NCBI RefSeq assembly: GCF_900105995.1 | Contig: NZ_LT629785.1 | Coordinates: 2,604,001-2,668,000, forward strand | From: Pseudomonas pohangensis | GTDB taxonomy: Bacteria; Pseudomonadota; Gammaproteobacteria; Pseudomonadales; Pseudomonadaceae | Reading direction: 5' to 3' | DNA: 64,000 nt | In this document: positions 45,253-54,133 of the stretch, in pieces | Numbering within the stretch: the first letter of the stretch is position 1 | Layout of the letters: every line of letters starts with the position of its first letter | The notes under the pieces: model-generated | Seen by the model: the letters and a program-made list of their open reading frames with translations, nothing else | Told to the model about the DNA's origin: nothing | Database searches by the model: none | Made by a program: the position numbers and the translations under genes

Positions 45253-46395
45253 ATGACCACCCTGTCACCCACCCTTGAACTGGCCTGCGACCTGATTCGC
45301 CGCCCTTCCGTCACACCGCTCGACGAAGGTTGCCAGGCGCTGATGATGCAACGCCTGCAGGCCGCCGGCTTCGCGCTGGAGCCGATGCGGATCGGGGAAG
45401 TGGATAACTTCTGGGCCCGCCACGGCGCTGAAGGCCCGGTACTGTGCTTTGCCGGGCATACCGACGTGGTGCCGACCGGGCCGCTGCAAAGCTGGCAGCA
45501 CCAGCCGTTCGACGCACTGATCGATGCCGACGGCATGCTCTGCGGGCGAGGCGCCGCCGACATGAAAGGCAGCCTGGCGAGCATGATCATCGCCGTCGAG
45601 CGCTTCGTCGCCGACTATCCACAGCACAAGGGTGCCATCGCCTTCCTGATCACCAGTGACGAAGAAGGCCCGGCGCAGCACGGTACCCGCGCCGTGGTCG
45701 AGCGCCTGCGCGCCCGTAACGAACGGCTCGACTGGTGCATCGTCGGCGAACCGTCGAGCAGCAACCTGCTCGGTGACGTGGTGAAAAACGGCCGCCGCGG
45801 CTCACTCGGGGCCACCCTCACCGTGCGCGGCAAGCAGGGCCATGTGGCCTACCCGCAACTGGCGAAGAATCCGATCCATCTGGCGGCACCGGCACTGGCC
45901 GAACTGGCAGCCGAACACTGGGATGCCGGCAACGATTTCTTTCCGCCCACCAGCTTCCAGATCTCCAACCTGAATGCAGGCACCGGTGCGACCAATGTGA
46001 TCCCCGGTGACCTGACGGCGATCTTCAACTTCCGCTTTTCCACCGAATCGACGGTCGAAGACCTGCAGCGCCGGGTCAGCGAAATCCTCGACCGGCACGG
46101 CCTCGACTGGCATATCGACTGGGCGCTGTCGGGCCTGCCGTTTCTTACCGAACCTGGTGAACTGCTGAATGCCGTTGCCAGCAGCATCCGCCAGGTGACC
46201 GGTCGTGAAACCACACCGAGCACCAGCGGCGGCACCTCCGATGGGCGCTTTATCGCCACTCTCGGCACCCAGGTGGTCGAGGTCGGGCCGGTGAATGCCA
46301 CCATTCACCAGATCGATGAGCGCATCCTCGCCAGCGATCTCGATCTGCTCACCGAGGTTTACTACCAGACCCTGGTACACCTTCTGGCATGTTGA
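45253..46395 (+). CDS. dapE: Succinyl-diaminopimelate desuccinylase
   Basis: Di-zinc M20 hydrolase that removes succinate from N-succinyl-LL-DAP, the step after DapC. From MTTLSPTLELACDLIRRPS the protein has 380 residues. Metal and catalytic residues are His69 and Asp71 (CFAGHTDVVP), Asp103 (AADMKG), and Glu137-Glu138 (TSDEEGP). The C-terminal STSGGTSDGRF and NATIHQIDE motifs are typical. The reading frame stays open far upstream through the repeat element, but that part is not conserved. It overlaps rlmA by 7 nt. Confidence 0.96.
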   Translation: MTTLSPTLELACDLIRRPSVTPLDEGCQALMMQRLQAAGFALEPMRIGEVDNFWARHGAEGPVLCFAGHTDVVPTGPLQSWQHQPFDALIDADGMLCGRGAADMKGSLASMIIAVERFVADYPQHKGAIAFLITSDEEGPAQHGTRAVVERLRARNERLDWCIVGEPSSSNLLGDVVKNGRRGSLGATLTVRGKQGHVAYPQLAKNPIHLAAPALAELAAEHWDAGNDFFPPTSFQISNLNAGTGATNVIPGDLTAIFNFRFSTESTVEDLQRRVSEILDRHGLDWHIDWALSGLPFLTEPGELLNAVASSIRQVTGRETTPSTSGGTSDGRFIATLGTQVVEVGPVNATIHQIDERILASDLDLLTEVYYQTLVHLLAC

Positions 46396-47198
46396 TTTGT
46401 CCGCTCTGCCATTTGTTGCTCAATCCAGGCGACAGTGGCCTGACCTGCGCCAACCGGCACAGCTTCGACCGTGCCCGCCAGGGTTATTACAACCTGCTGC
46501 CGGTGCAGTTCAAGAACAGCCGCGAACCGGGTGATAACCCGGCCATGGTCGAAGCACGCCGGCGTTTTCTCGATGGCGGCCACTACGCTCCCCTGGCCAA
46601 ACGCCTCGCCGAGCTTGCCGCCAACTATCAACCGGAAACCTGGCTGGATATCGGCTGCGGTGAAGGCTATTACACACAACAGATTGCCGAGGCGCTGCCC
46701 GCTGCCGAAGGCTACGCGCTGGACATTTCCCGCGAAGCGGTGAAGCAGGCCTGCCGGCGCAACAAACAGGTCAACTGGCTGGTCGCCAGCATGGCGCGGG
46801 TACCGTTAGCCGATGCCAGTTGTGACCTGCTGGCCAGCGTGTTCAGCCCGCTCGACTGGCAGGAAGCCGTGCGCCTGCTGGCTCCGGGCGGCGGCCTGCT
46901 GCGTATGGGACCGACCCGTCAGCACCTGTATGAGTTGCGCGAAAAACTCTATGACCAGGTGCGCGATTACGATGACGAGAAACACCTGACGCTGATCCCG
47001 CACGGCATGCACCTGGCCCACAGTGAAACACTGGAATTTCCGCTGCAGCTGCAGACTGCCGAGGCGCGCGCCGACCTGCTGGCCATGACCCCTCACGGCT
47101 GGCGCGCCAGCGCCGAACGGCGCGCCGCAGTGATCGCAGAAGACTTAGAGGTCACTGTCTCCATACGCTACGATTGGATCCAGCGGAGCACCATCTGA
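46389..47198 (+). CDS. rlmA: 23S rRNA (guanine745-N1)-methyltransferase RlmA
   Basis: Methylates G745 in helix 35 of 23S rRNA in Gram-negative bacteria. The 269-residue protein has an N-terminal zinc finger with Cys4, Cys7, Cys20 and His24. The RxGYYNLLP stretch lies near residue 34 and the SAM motif LDIGCGEGYY near residue 85. Its start overlaps the dapE stop by 7 nt. Also called rrmA (PA1161 in P. aeruginosa). Confidence 0.93.
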   Translation: MLICPLCHLLLNPGDSGLTCANRHSFDRARQGYYNLLPVQFKNSREPGDNPAMVEARRRFLDGGHYAPLAKRLAELAANYQPETWLDIGCGEGYYTQQIAEALPAAEGYALDISREAVKQACRRNKQVNWLVASMARVPLADASCDLLASVFSPLDWQEAVRLLAPGGGLLRMGPTRQHLYELREKLYDQVRDYDDEKHLTLIPHGMHLAHSETLEFPLQLQTAEARADLLAMTPHGWRASAERRAAVIAEDLEVTVSIRYDWIQRSTI

Positions 47199-47215
47199 TC
47201 CCCACGAGAGTCCCC

Positions 47216-47587
47216 ATGCGCCAGCCTGATATCGAGATCTACCTGAGAGACGCCGAACACCCGGCCATCGCCGCCTGGCTGTCCACCGCCATCGCGCCCT
47301 GCAGCCCATGGCAACAGAAAGGCCAGACCTACAAGTGCCGGGCCGGCGACATCCCGGTGACCTGGCTACCCAAAGCCGTCGGCAAATGGCACAGCCTGCT
47401 GCTGGAAAGTGCCAACACCCCCTGGGCCGATGACCTCGAATGCGCCCGCGCCGCCTTTGCCGCACTCGGCGTGGAAGTGCGCTGCGCACCGGGTGGCTGG
47501 AGCGAGGAAGACGGTCTGGAAGATGCCGACCGCTGGCTGCGCATCAGCAGTGATGGTGAGGAAACCATCACCTGGCGCACGGGCTGA
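47216..47587 (+). CDS. Conserved hypothetical protein (PA1160-like)
   Basis: Small soluble protein of 123 residues from MRQPDIEIYLRDAEH, with no signal peptide or membrane segment and no domain I recognise. It is rich in Trp (about seven) and acidic residues, and ends WLRISSDGEETITWRTG. It lies 17 nt after rlmA with a GAGAG ribosome site, in the same place as PA1160 in P. aeruginosa. An in-frame ATG at 47174 overlaps rlmA and is less likely. Function unknown. Confidence 0.75.
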   Translation: MRQPDIEIYLRDAEHPAIAAWLSTAIAPCSPWQQKGQTYKCRAGDIPVTWLPKAVGKWHSLLLESANTPWADDLECARAAFAALGVEVRCAPGGWSEEDGLEDADRWLRISSDGEETITWRTG

Positions 47588-47607
47588 CAGCCACAAATTC
47601 GATGGCC

Positions 47608-47668
47608 GCAGGGTGGGCTGCAGCCCACCAGAGCAATTACGCCAAAAAGCGCTGGGCTGAAGCCCTGC
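47608..47668. repeat. Degenerate inverted TAGGGTGGGCT repeat pair
   Basis: GCAGGGTGGGCTGCAGCCCA (from 47608) is a palindromic unit. It is followed by a partial, inverted partner GCTGGGCTGAAGCCCTGC (47651-47668). This resembles the intact pair at 47886-47952 but is decayed. Confidence 0.6.
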
Positions 47669-47712
47669 CGCAGATTGACCCTTGTTCTGCATTAGCTCTC
47701 GGCTGCTGCTTT

Positions 47713-47798
47713 TGTAGGAGCGGGCTTGCCCGCGAATAAAACCCGCGCCGTACACCTCTAGCAAAGCAAGAGCATTCGCAGGCAAGCCAGCTCCTACA
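47713..47798. repeat. REPIN: two inverted Pseudomonas REP sequences
   Basis: The unit TGTAGGAGCGGGCTTGCC starts at 47713 and runs on as CGCGAA. Its degenerate inverse TTCGCAGGCAAGCCAGCTCC starts at 47775 and ends in TACA at 47798. The GTAGGAGCGGGCTTGCC core is the well-known Pseudomonas REP. Two REPs facing each other form a REPIN, which is mobilised in trans by RAYT transposases; none is encoded in this window. Confidence 0.85.
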
Positions 47799-47885
47799 GC
47801 TACAGGGTGCTCGTCGATTCAGCAGCGCTGCGAAAAGACTTGCTAGCAAGTTGAAGCTCGCGCCGGAGCGCCCACAGGCACAAAT

Positions 47886-47952
47886 CGTAGGGTGGGCTTC
47901 AGCCCACCGAAATAATCTGCACAGGAGCTGGTGGGCTGAAGCCCACCCTACG
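47886..47952. repeat. Inverted pair of TAGGGTGGGCTTCAGCCC units
   Basis: CGTAGGGTGGGCTTCAGCCC begins at 47886 and its exact inverse begins at 47930 and ends CCACCCTACG at 47952; the arms are 23 bp each. Each arm is itself a hairpin, so the whole is REPIN-like. It lies 22 nt past the stop of the minus-strand gldG-like gene and may also act in termination. The rest of 47588-47973 shows no gene. Confidence 0.8.
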
Positions 47953-47973
47953 CAAGCCATGGCACCAATCCGA

Positions 47974-49806
47974 TCAGTGCCTGCGCCTTCTCCACCACCA
48001 CAAAGCCAGCACCAGCAGCGTCAGCACTGCCGGTACCAGTACGATATTCAGCAGCTTGAGCGTGCGCCCGAGGGATTCGATATCGGCATTGAGCTGGAAG
48101 CGCACATCGCGCAGTTCCTTGCGCAGCTTGACCTTCTCCTGCATGAACTGCTGCACCGCGGCCTGCTGCTCCGGGGTCAGTTCCAGGGTCTTTTGCGGGT
48201 CGTCATTGGTCTGCAGTTCGGCCAGCTTCTGGTCGGTTTCGGCCAGGCGCTGCTGCAGTTCCTCTTCCTTCTGGCGGAAGCTGCTTTCCGCTTCGCGCTG
48301 CAGCGCCGTGACCACCTCGAACGGACGCGTGAAGCGACCACGTGAACGCACGCTGATCAGCGCATCACTGCCGCTCAGGTTGTCCAGTGCATTGATGGTG
48401 AAGGTGGCGTTGTCCGCCCACGGCTGCGGAATACGCTGGCCGAAGAAATCCTGCACCTGCACCCACATGCGGTCGCTGAGCAGGTCGGTATCGGCGACTA
48501 CGATGACATTGATGCTGTCGGCGGACTGCAGGCCATCCTTGATGCCTTCGATACCCTGCGGGTAAGCCGTTTTTGCCGGGCCACTGAGGCGTGCTGCCAG
48601 GGTGTAGCGCTCACCCGTGGGCTTGAGCTCGCGGAACAGTACTTCCGGGTTGGCGAGGTTCTCGAAGCGCTCGACCGTCAAAGGCATGGCATAGGTCGAG
48701 CTCTGCAGCAGCGGCACAAAGGTGGTGCTGGCATCGGGCAAGGGCTCGAGAATACCGGCGGTGGCCAGGGTCAGGGTTTCCAGTCCGGCAGTCACCACAT
48801 CGTCCTGATCCAGCGCCGTATGCGGCAGGCTGACCCAGCCCGGATGACGCACCGGAGCCTGCTGCGCGCCGGCATTCACCGACAACGCATAGGAACCGTC
48901 AGCCAGTACCTGTTCCGGCAACAGACGTATCCCCCAGGCCTTGAACAGTGACTGCAGGTCGGAATCACGCAGTGCCGGCTCACCGGGCAGCATCGGCTGC
49001 GAGTGGTCGGCTTCGCTCAGCGGGTCGACAAACACCAGCAGCTTGCCGCCGCGCAGAACAAACTGGTCGATGGCATACAGGGTGGCATCCGGCAGACCCT
49101 TGGGGTGCACCAGCATCAGCACCGAAACCTGCTCGGGAATCTGGTCGATGCCGGCCTTGAGGCTTTCCACCTGAAACTGCTGGCGAATCTCTTCCAGCAC
49201 CATCCAGGCCGAAGCGGGCTGACGGGTCAGCGGATCGAAACCGCCATTCAGCGGCAAGGCGCTGAGCAGGCCAACCACCGGATGCACCGGTTTGGACAAC
49301 CCCTGCAGCAGACGGCTGATGTCGTACTCGAGGAATTCTTCCTGATCCGGTGAGAAGAACGGAATGACCTGCTGATTGTCAGCACCACTGCTGCCAACCA
49401 GACCGAAGTACAGCTGATCCCCGCCCTGATTCAGCGGCACGCCTTGCAAACCGTTCTCGGCAGCCTGGTCTTCCTCTTCGGAAAACGGCTCCGGATCGAC
49501 GATATGCAAACGGATCTTGCCGTCTGCTTCACGCTCGTAGGCGCGCAGCAGTTCCTCGACGCGGCGGGCATAGTTGCGCAACGGCGCCAGGTCCTTGGCG
49601 GCGTTATCCGAGAAATACAAGGTCAGATCGACCGGCTCGCCGAGCCCGTCAATGATGCGCCGGCTGCCATCGGACATGCTGTACAGCTGCTGCTCGGTCA
49701 GATCGAGCCGCGCGTGGGTGATGGTCTGGCCGGACAACAGGTTGAACGCCACAAAGGCCAGGGCAATGGCCAGCAGGCCGGCACCGGAATACATCAGCTT
49801 CTTCAT
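47974..49806 (-). CDS. GldG-type ABC transporter auxiliary protein
   Basis: Membrane-anchored protein of 610 residues. It has an N-terminal helix at about 5-25 and a large periplasmic region with the GldG/DUF4350-type intein-like fold (LYSMSDGSRRIIDGL near 41-55, VFVDPLSEAD near 255). A coiled coil follows at about 505-575, then a C-terminal helix before the basic tail WWWRRRRH. It forms an operon with a permease and an ATPase in the arrangement of gldA-gldF-gldG. In Flavobacterium these support gliding; Pseudomonas does not glide that way, so the substrate here is unknown. Confidence 0.8.
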   Translation of the reverse strand: MKKLMYSGAGLLAIALAFVAFNLLSGQTITHARLDLTEQQLYSMSDGSRRIIDGLGEPVDLTLYFSDNAAKDLAPLRNYARRVEELLRAYEREADGKIRLHIVDPEPFSEEEDQAAENGLQGVPLNQGGDQLYFGLVGSSGADNQQVIPFFSPDQEEFLEYDISRLLQGLSKPVHPVVGLLSALPLNGGFDPLTRQPASAWMVLEEIRQQFQVESLKAGIDQIPEQVSVLMLVHPKGLPDATLYAIDQFVLRGGKLLVFVDPLSEADHSQPMLPGEPALRDSDLQSLFKAWGIRLLPEQVLADGSYALSVNAGAQQAPVRHPGWVSLPHTALDQDDVVTAGLETLTLATAGILEPLPDASTTFVPLLQSSTYAMPLTVERFENLANPEVLFRELKPTGERYTLAARLSGPAKTAYPQGIEGIKDGLQSADSINVIVVADTDLLSDRMWVQVQDFFGQRIPQPWADNATFTINALDNLSGSDALISVRSRGRFTRPFEVVTALQREAESSFRQKEEELQQRLAETDQKLAELQTNDDPQKTLELTPEQQAAVQQFMQEKVKLRKELRDVRFQLNADIESLGRTLKLLNIVLVPAVLTLLVLALWWWRRRRH

Positions 49807-49808
49807 GC

Positions 49809-50543
49809 TCAGTCAGCCTTCTTCAGATCAATCACCACCGCTGTAGCGGCCAGCCAGGCAGCAATCAGGGTGATAAAGAACAGCAGGTCACGCAGGTCGA
49901 TCACGCCATTGCTGATCGCGGCAAAACGCGTCAGGAAACTCAGCGAGGCGACCCCGTCAATCAGCCACTGCGGCGCCCAGCCGCTGAACAGGTCGAGCAC
50001 CATCGGCAAGCCGCTGACGATGAACAGAAAGCTCAGGCTCAGGGCCAGAATGAAGGCAATCACCTGATTCTTCGCCAGCGCCGACATGCACGAGCCGATG
50101 GCCAGATAGGCGCCGGCGAGCAACCAGCTGCCCAGGTAGGCGGTAACAATCGCGCCATTGTCGGGGTCGCCCAGGTAATTGACGGTGATCACCATCGGAA
50201 AGGTCAGCAGCAAGGCCAGGCCGGCAAACACCCAGGCCGCCATGAACTTGCCGGTCACCGCCTCGAAACGGGTGATCGGCAGGGTCATGAGCAATTCCAG
50301 GGTGCCGGATTTGCGCTCTTCGGCCCACAGGCGCATGGCGATTGCCGGCATCAGCAACAGGTACAGCCACACGTGGAAATCGAAGAATGGCGCCAGGTCG
50401 GCCTGGCCGCGCTCGTAGAAGCCGCCCAGATAGAAAGTGAACACGCCGGACAGCACGAGGAACATGACGATGAATACATAGGCCAGCGGCGTGGCGAAAT
50501 AGCTCGCCAGCTCGCGCCTGAACACGACCGGTAACTGGCTCAT
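49809..50543 (-). CDS. ABC-2 type transporter permease, GldF-like
   Basis: Inner-membrane permease of 244 residues with six predicted helices. It starts MSQLPVVFRRELASYFATPLA, typical of the ABC-2/GldF family. The cytoplasmic stretch RKSGTLELLMTLPITRFEAV near residue 75 is the family coupling motif. It overlaps the ATPase gene by 4 nt and is followed by the GldG-like gene after 2 nt, so all three are one unit. Substrate unknown. Confidence 0.85.
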   Translation of the reverse strand: MSQLPVVFRRELASYFATPLAYVFIVMFLVLSGVFTFYLGGFYERGQADLAPFFDFHVWLYLLLMPAIAMRLWAEERKSGTLELLMTLPITRFEAVTGKFMAAWVFAGLALLLTFPMVITVNYLGDPDNGAIVTAYLGSWLLAGAYLAIGSCMSALAKNQVIAFILALSLSFLFIVSGLPMVLDLFSGWAPQWLIDGVASLSFLTRFAAISNGVIDLRDLLFFITLIAAWLAATAVVIDLKKAD

Positions 50544-51463
50544 GCCACCTCCCCCCGGGTCAGCGAGCGGAACACTTCATCCAGCCGTCCGCGCTCCACA
50601 TCCAGCTCCTTGATGGCCCAGCCGCGGGCCCGAACCAGTTCATTGACCTGAGGGAAAATCACCGCCCCCGGCTTGGCCAGCAGGGTCAGGCTGTGCTCGC
50701 GCTCGTTCTCTTCGATCGCGAGCACCCCCGGCAAGGCTGCCAGCGCCGCTTGGTCCAGCGGCATGTCACTGACCAGCGACACCGCCTGGTGATAGCGCGA
50801 ACGGCTTTCCAGCTCGAACGGTGTGCCATCGGCCACCAGCCGGCCCTGGGCAATCACCACGGCCCGGGTGCAGACCGCGCTGACTTCCTCAAGAATATGC
50901 GTGGAAATGATGACGATCTTGTCCTGCGCCAGGCTCTTGATCAGCTGGCGCACCTGATGCTTCTGGTTCGGGTCGAGACCATCGGTCGGCTCATCGAGAA
51001 TCAGCACCTGCGGATCATGCAGGATCGCCTGGGCCAGCCCGACACGGCGTTTGAAGCCCTTGGACAGGGTGTCGATGGTTTGCCGCTGCACCGCTTCCAG
51101 CTCCAGCTGGGCAAGCACTCTGGCCACCCGCTGCAGCTTCTGGGCAGCGCGAAAGCCGCGAACTTCGGCGATAAAGTCGAGAAAGCCGCGCACCGTCATG
51201 TCGCCATAACAGGGCGCACCTTCGGGCAGGTAACCGATCTGCCGCTGTACCTGCAGGGTCTGCCGGCAGATATCGGCGCCAAACACGCTGGCCGTTCCTG
51301 CCGTCGGCGCAAGAAAACCGGTCAGCATTTTCATGGTGGTGGACTTGCCGGCACCGTTGGGGCCGAGAAAACCCAGCACTTCGCCGGGCGCCACCCGGAA
51401 AGACAGATCGTCCACCGCGGTGTGGCGCGCAAAGCGCTTGGTCAGGTGCTTTAACTCAATCAT
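50540..51463 (-). CDS. ABC transporter ATP-binding protein, GldA-like
   Basis: ATPase of 307 residues for the linked permease. It has Walker A GPNGAGKST at residues 34-42, a Q-loop near GYLPEGAP, a divergent signature LSKGFKRRVGLAQ near 135-147, and Walker B VLILDEPTDG near 153-162 with the H-loop in ISTHILEEV. The C-terminal extension past residue 220 is seen in drug or polysaccharide exporters of this type. First gene of the operon, divergent from plsB. Confidence 0.9.
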   Translation of the reverse strand: MIELKHLTKRFARHTAVDDLSFRVAPGEVLGFLGPNGAGKSTTMKMLTGFLAPTAGTASVFGADICRQTLQVQRQIGYLPEGAPCYGDMTVRGFLDFIAEVRGFRAAQKLQRVARVLAQLELEAVQRQTIDTLSKGFKRRVGLAQAILHDPQVLILDEPTDGLDPNQKHQVRQLIKSLAQDKIVIISTHILEEVSAVCTRAVVIAQGRLVADGTPFELESRSRYHQAVSLVSDMPLDQAALAALPGVLAIEENEREHSLTLLAKPGAVIFPQVNELVRARGWAIKELDVERGRLDEVFRSLTRGEVA

Positions 51464-51658
51464 GAACTCATACCCGATAAATGAATCTGCAACCCCGGGC
51501 TGCCCGGGACGCGGAAAACGCTGGCGGACTATAGGTATCCGGCCATTGGCAACGCAAGGCCGGGCTGGCAGCCCGAAGTATTTTTTTACAGCATTTTGCC
51601 CAGCCTGTGCTATTGCGCCACACTAGCAGCCCCGCGCTGCAAATTTCAAAGAGCCACC
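51464..51658 (+). promoter_or_regulatory. Gld-ABC/plsB divergent region with plsB promoter candidate
   Basis: On the plus strand TTTACA (51585-51590) and TGCTAT (51608-51613), 17 nt apart, form a plausible sigma-70 promoter about 45 nt before the plsB ATG. A 6-bp hairpin (CGGGCT/AGCCCG, 51561-51575) and a run of seven T (51581-51587) lie just upstream. They resemble a terminator but face no plus-strand gene, so the T-run more likely belongs to the promoter. Confidence 0.4.
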
Positions 51659-54133
51659 ATGACCCGTTCTCCCGTTAGCCGTTTTCTGTTCAGCAGTCTG
51701 CGTCGCCTTCTTTATGTCTGGGTTCGCTCGGAAACCATCAACCAGCCGGCCTTCAGCCTCAAGCTGGAGCCCGGCAAGCCGGTGGTGTACGTGCTGCAGC
51801 GCGAGTCGGTCAGCGATCTGGCGGTGGTTGACCACGAATGCAGCCTGGCCGGGCTGCCGCGACCGGTACAACCGGTGCAGGTCGGGGCCAGCCAGGAGCC
51901 CAAGGCTTACTTCTACCTGAGTCCGGAAGCTGACTGGCTGGGCCGGCAGGAAATGCCCGGCAGCTCACCAACTCTGGTCCGTCTGCTCGCGGCGGTCGAG
52001 CAAGACCTCCAGTGCGATGTACAAATCGTGCCGGTCAGCGTGTTCTGGGGGCAAACACCCGATCGCGAGACCAGCCCGTGGAAGCTGCTGTTTGCCGATA
52101 ACTGGGCGGTAACCGGGCGCCTGCGCAAATTGCTCAACATCCTGCTGTTTGGCCGCATGACCCGCGTGCAGTTTTCCGACCCGGTACAGTTGCGCGCACT
52201 GGTTGAACAGAGCAAAGCCCACGAGCGCACCCTGCGCATGGTGCAGCGGGTTCTGCGCGTGCACTTCCGCAACCTGAAGACCGCCGTGATCGGTCCCGAC
52301 CTGTCGCACCGGCGCACACTGGTCAAGGGCCTGATCGACGAGCCACAGGTACGCCAGGCGATAGAAAGCGCAGTCAGCACGGAAGGGATTTCCACAGAAA
52401 AAGCCGAGCAGCAGGCACTCAGGTACGCCAACGAAATCGCCTCGGATTACCGCTATGCCACCATCCGCTTTCTGGAAACCCTGCTGTCATGGTTCTGGAA
52501 CAAGCTCTACGAAGGTATCAAGGTCAGCCATATCGAGCAGGTGCAGGAGTCTGCACAGGGCCATGAGGTGATTTATGTGCCCTGCCACCGCAGCCACATT
52601 GATTACCTGCTGCTGTCCTATCTGCTGTTCCGCAACGGCCTGACGCCACCGCACATCGCCGCCGGGATCAACCTCAACATGCCGGTGATCGGCGGCCTGC
52701 TACGGCGTGGCGGGGCCTTCTTCATGCGCCGCACCTTCAAGGGCAACCCGCTCTACACCGCGGTGTTCAACCAGTATCTGCATACCCTGTTCAGCCGCGG
52801 CTTCCCGGTCGAATACTTCGTCGAGGGCGGGCGTTCACGCACCGGACGCATGCTGCAACCCAAGACCGGCATGCTGGCCATGACCCTGAGCAGCTACCTG
52901 CGCAACGCACGCATGCCAATCGTGTTCATCCCGGTATACATCGGCTACGAGCGGGTGCTGGAAGGCCGTACCTATCTGGGCGAGTTGCGCGGCGCCAGCA
53001 AGAAGAAGGAATCGATCTTCGATATTTTCAAGGTCATCTCGGCGCTCAAGCAGCGTTTCGGCTCGGTAGCCGTGAACTTTGGCGAGCCGATCTACCTGAC
53101 TCCGTTCCTCGACCAGCAATATCCCGACTGGCGCAGCCAGCAGGGCGCCCCCAAGTACCGTCCCGACTGGTTACCCGCTGTGACCAGCCAGCTGGGCGAG
53201 CGCATCGGCCGCCACCTCAACGACGCCGCCGCGATCAACCCGGTCAACCTGGTGGCACTGGCGCTGCTTTCAACCAGCCGGCTGGCCCTCGACCAGAAGA
53301 GCCTGGTGCAGGTGCTCGATCTGTTGCTGACACTGCAACGCCAGGTGCCCTATTCGCCACACGCCACCTTGCCCGAAGGCAACGGGCAAACGCTGATCGA
53401 TTACGTGGTGAGCATGGATCTGCTGGCCGTGCAGTCGGACGCACTGGGCAAGATTCTCTATCTGAACGAACAGAACGCGGTGCTGATGACCTACTACCGC
53501 AACAACATCCTGCATATCTTCGCCCTGCCCGCCCTGCTCGCCAGCTTCTTCCAGAACAATGACCGCCTCGAGCGCGAGGAAATTCAGCAATACGCCAAAG
53601 CGGTCTATCCGTACCTGCAGTCCGAGCTGTTTATCCGCTGGCCGGTCGAGGAACTGGCTCCGGTGATCGACCAGTGGCTGCAGGCCTTCGTCGAGCAGGG
53701 TTTGCTGCACCAGCAAGGCTCGGTGTTTGTGCAGCCGGCGCCAAGTTCCCAGCAGTACGTCATGCTCACCCTGCTGTCACGCGCCGTGCTGCAAACCCTG
53801 CAACGCTTCTACATGGCCAGCGCACTGCTGCTCAACGGCGGGCAAAATCATCTGAATGCCGAGGAACTGGAAGGCCTGTGCAGCGTGATGGCCCAGCGCC
53901 TGTCGATTTTGCACGGACTCAACGCCCCCGAGTTCTTCGACAAGAGCCTGTTCCGCCACTTCATCCAGTCGCTCATCGAGCAAAAAGTGCTGCTGCCGGA
54001 CGCCGACGGAAAACTCGGTTACCACGAAAAACTCGGCACGCTGGTCGAAGGCGCCGCCATGCGCCTGCTGTCGGCCGAGATTCGCCTGTCGATTCGTCAG
54101 GTAGCCACCGCGCCACAAGCGGATGCTGAATGA
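51659..54133 (+). CDS. plsB: Glycerol-3-phosphate 1-O-acyltransferase PlsB
   Basis: Inner-membrane enzyme that acylates glycerol 3-phosphate from acyl-ACP or acyl-CoA, starting phospholipid synthesis. From MTRSPVSRFLFSSLRRLL the protein has 824 residues. The acyltransferase motifs are HRSHID (His310, Asp315), AAGINLNMPVIG, FVEGGRSRTGRM and VFIPVYIGYE, which are PlsB blocks I-IV in order. Longer openings to 51596 have no better ribosome site. It is divergent from the Gld-type exporter. Confidence 0.95.
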   Translation: MTRSPVSRFLFSSLRRLLYVWVRSETINQPAFSLKLEPGKPVVYVLQRESVSDLAVVDHECSLAGLPRPVQPVQVGASQEPKAYFYLSPEADWLGRQEMPGSSPTLVRLLAAVEQDLQCDVQIVPVSVFWGQTPDRETSPWKLLFADNWAVTGRLRKLLNILLFGRMTRVQFSDPVQLRALVEQSKAHERTLRMVQRVLRVHFRNLKTAVIGPDLSHRRTLVKGLIDEPQVRQAIESAVSTEGISTEKAEQQALRYANEIASDYRYATIRFLETLLSWFWNKLYEGIKVSHIEQVQESAQGHEVIYVPCHRSHIDYLLLSYLLFRNGLTPPHIAAGINLNMPVIGGLLRRGGAFFMRRTFKGNPLYTAVFNQYLHTLFSRGFPVEYFVEGGRSRTGRMLQPKTGMLAMTLSSYLRNARMPIVFIPVYIGYERVLEGRTYLGELRGASKKKESIFDIFKVISALKQRFGSVAVNFGEPIYLTPFLDQQYPDWRSQQGAPKYRPDWLPAVTSQLGERIGRHLNDAAAINPVNLVALALLSTSRLALDQKSLVQVLDLLLTLQRQVPYSPHATLPEGNGQTLIDYVVSMDLLAVQSDALGKILYLNEQNAVLMTYYRNNILHIFALPALLASFFQNNDRLEREEIQQYAKAVYPYLQSELFIRWPVEELAPVIDQWLQAFVEQGLLHQQGSVFVQPAPSSQQYVMLTLLSRAVLQTLQRFYMASALLLNGGQNHLNAEELEGLCSVMAQRLSILHGLNAPEFFDKSLFRHFIQSLIEQKVLLPDADGKLGYHEKLGTLVEGAAMRLLSAEIRLSIRQVATAPQADAE

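Noticed and set aside
45087..47952. Repeats considered as a CRISPR array
   Set aside because: The units are palindromic, unevenly spaced and from two families. There are no regular spacers and no cas genes.
51561..51587. Hairpin plus T-run before plsB as a terminator or attenuator
   Set aside because: No plus-strand transcript is expected to enter it, and the T-run merges with a TTTACA -35 box, so a promoter reading is simpler.
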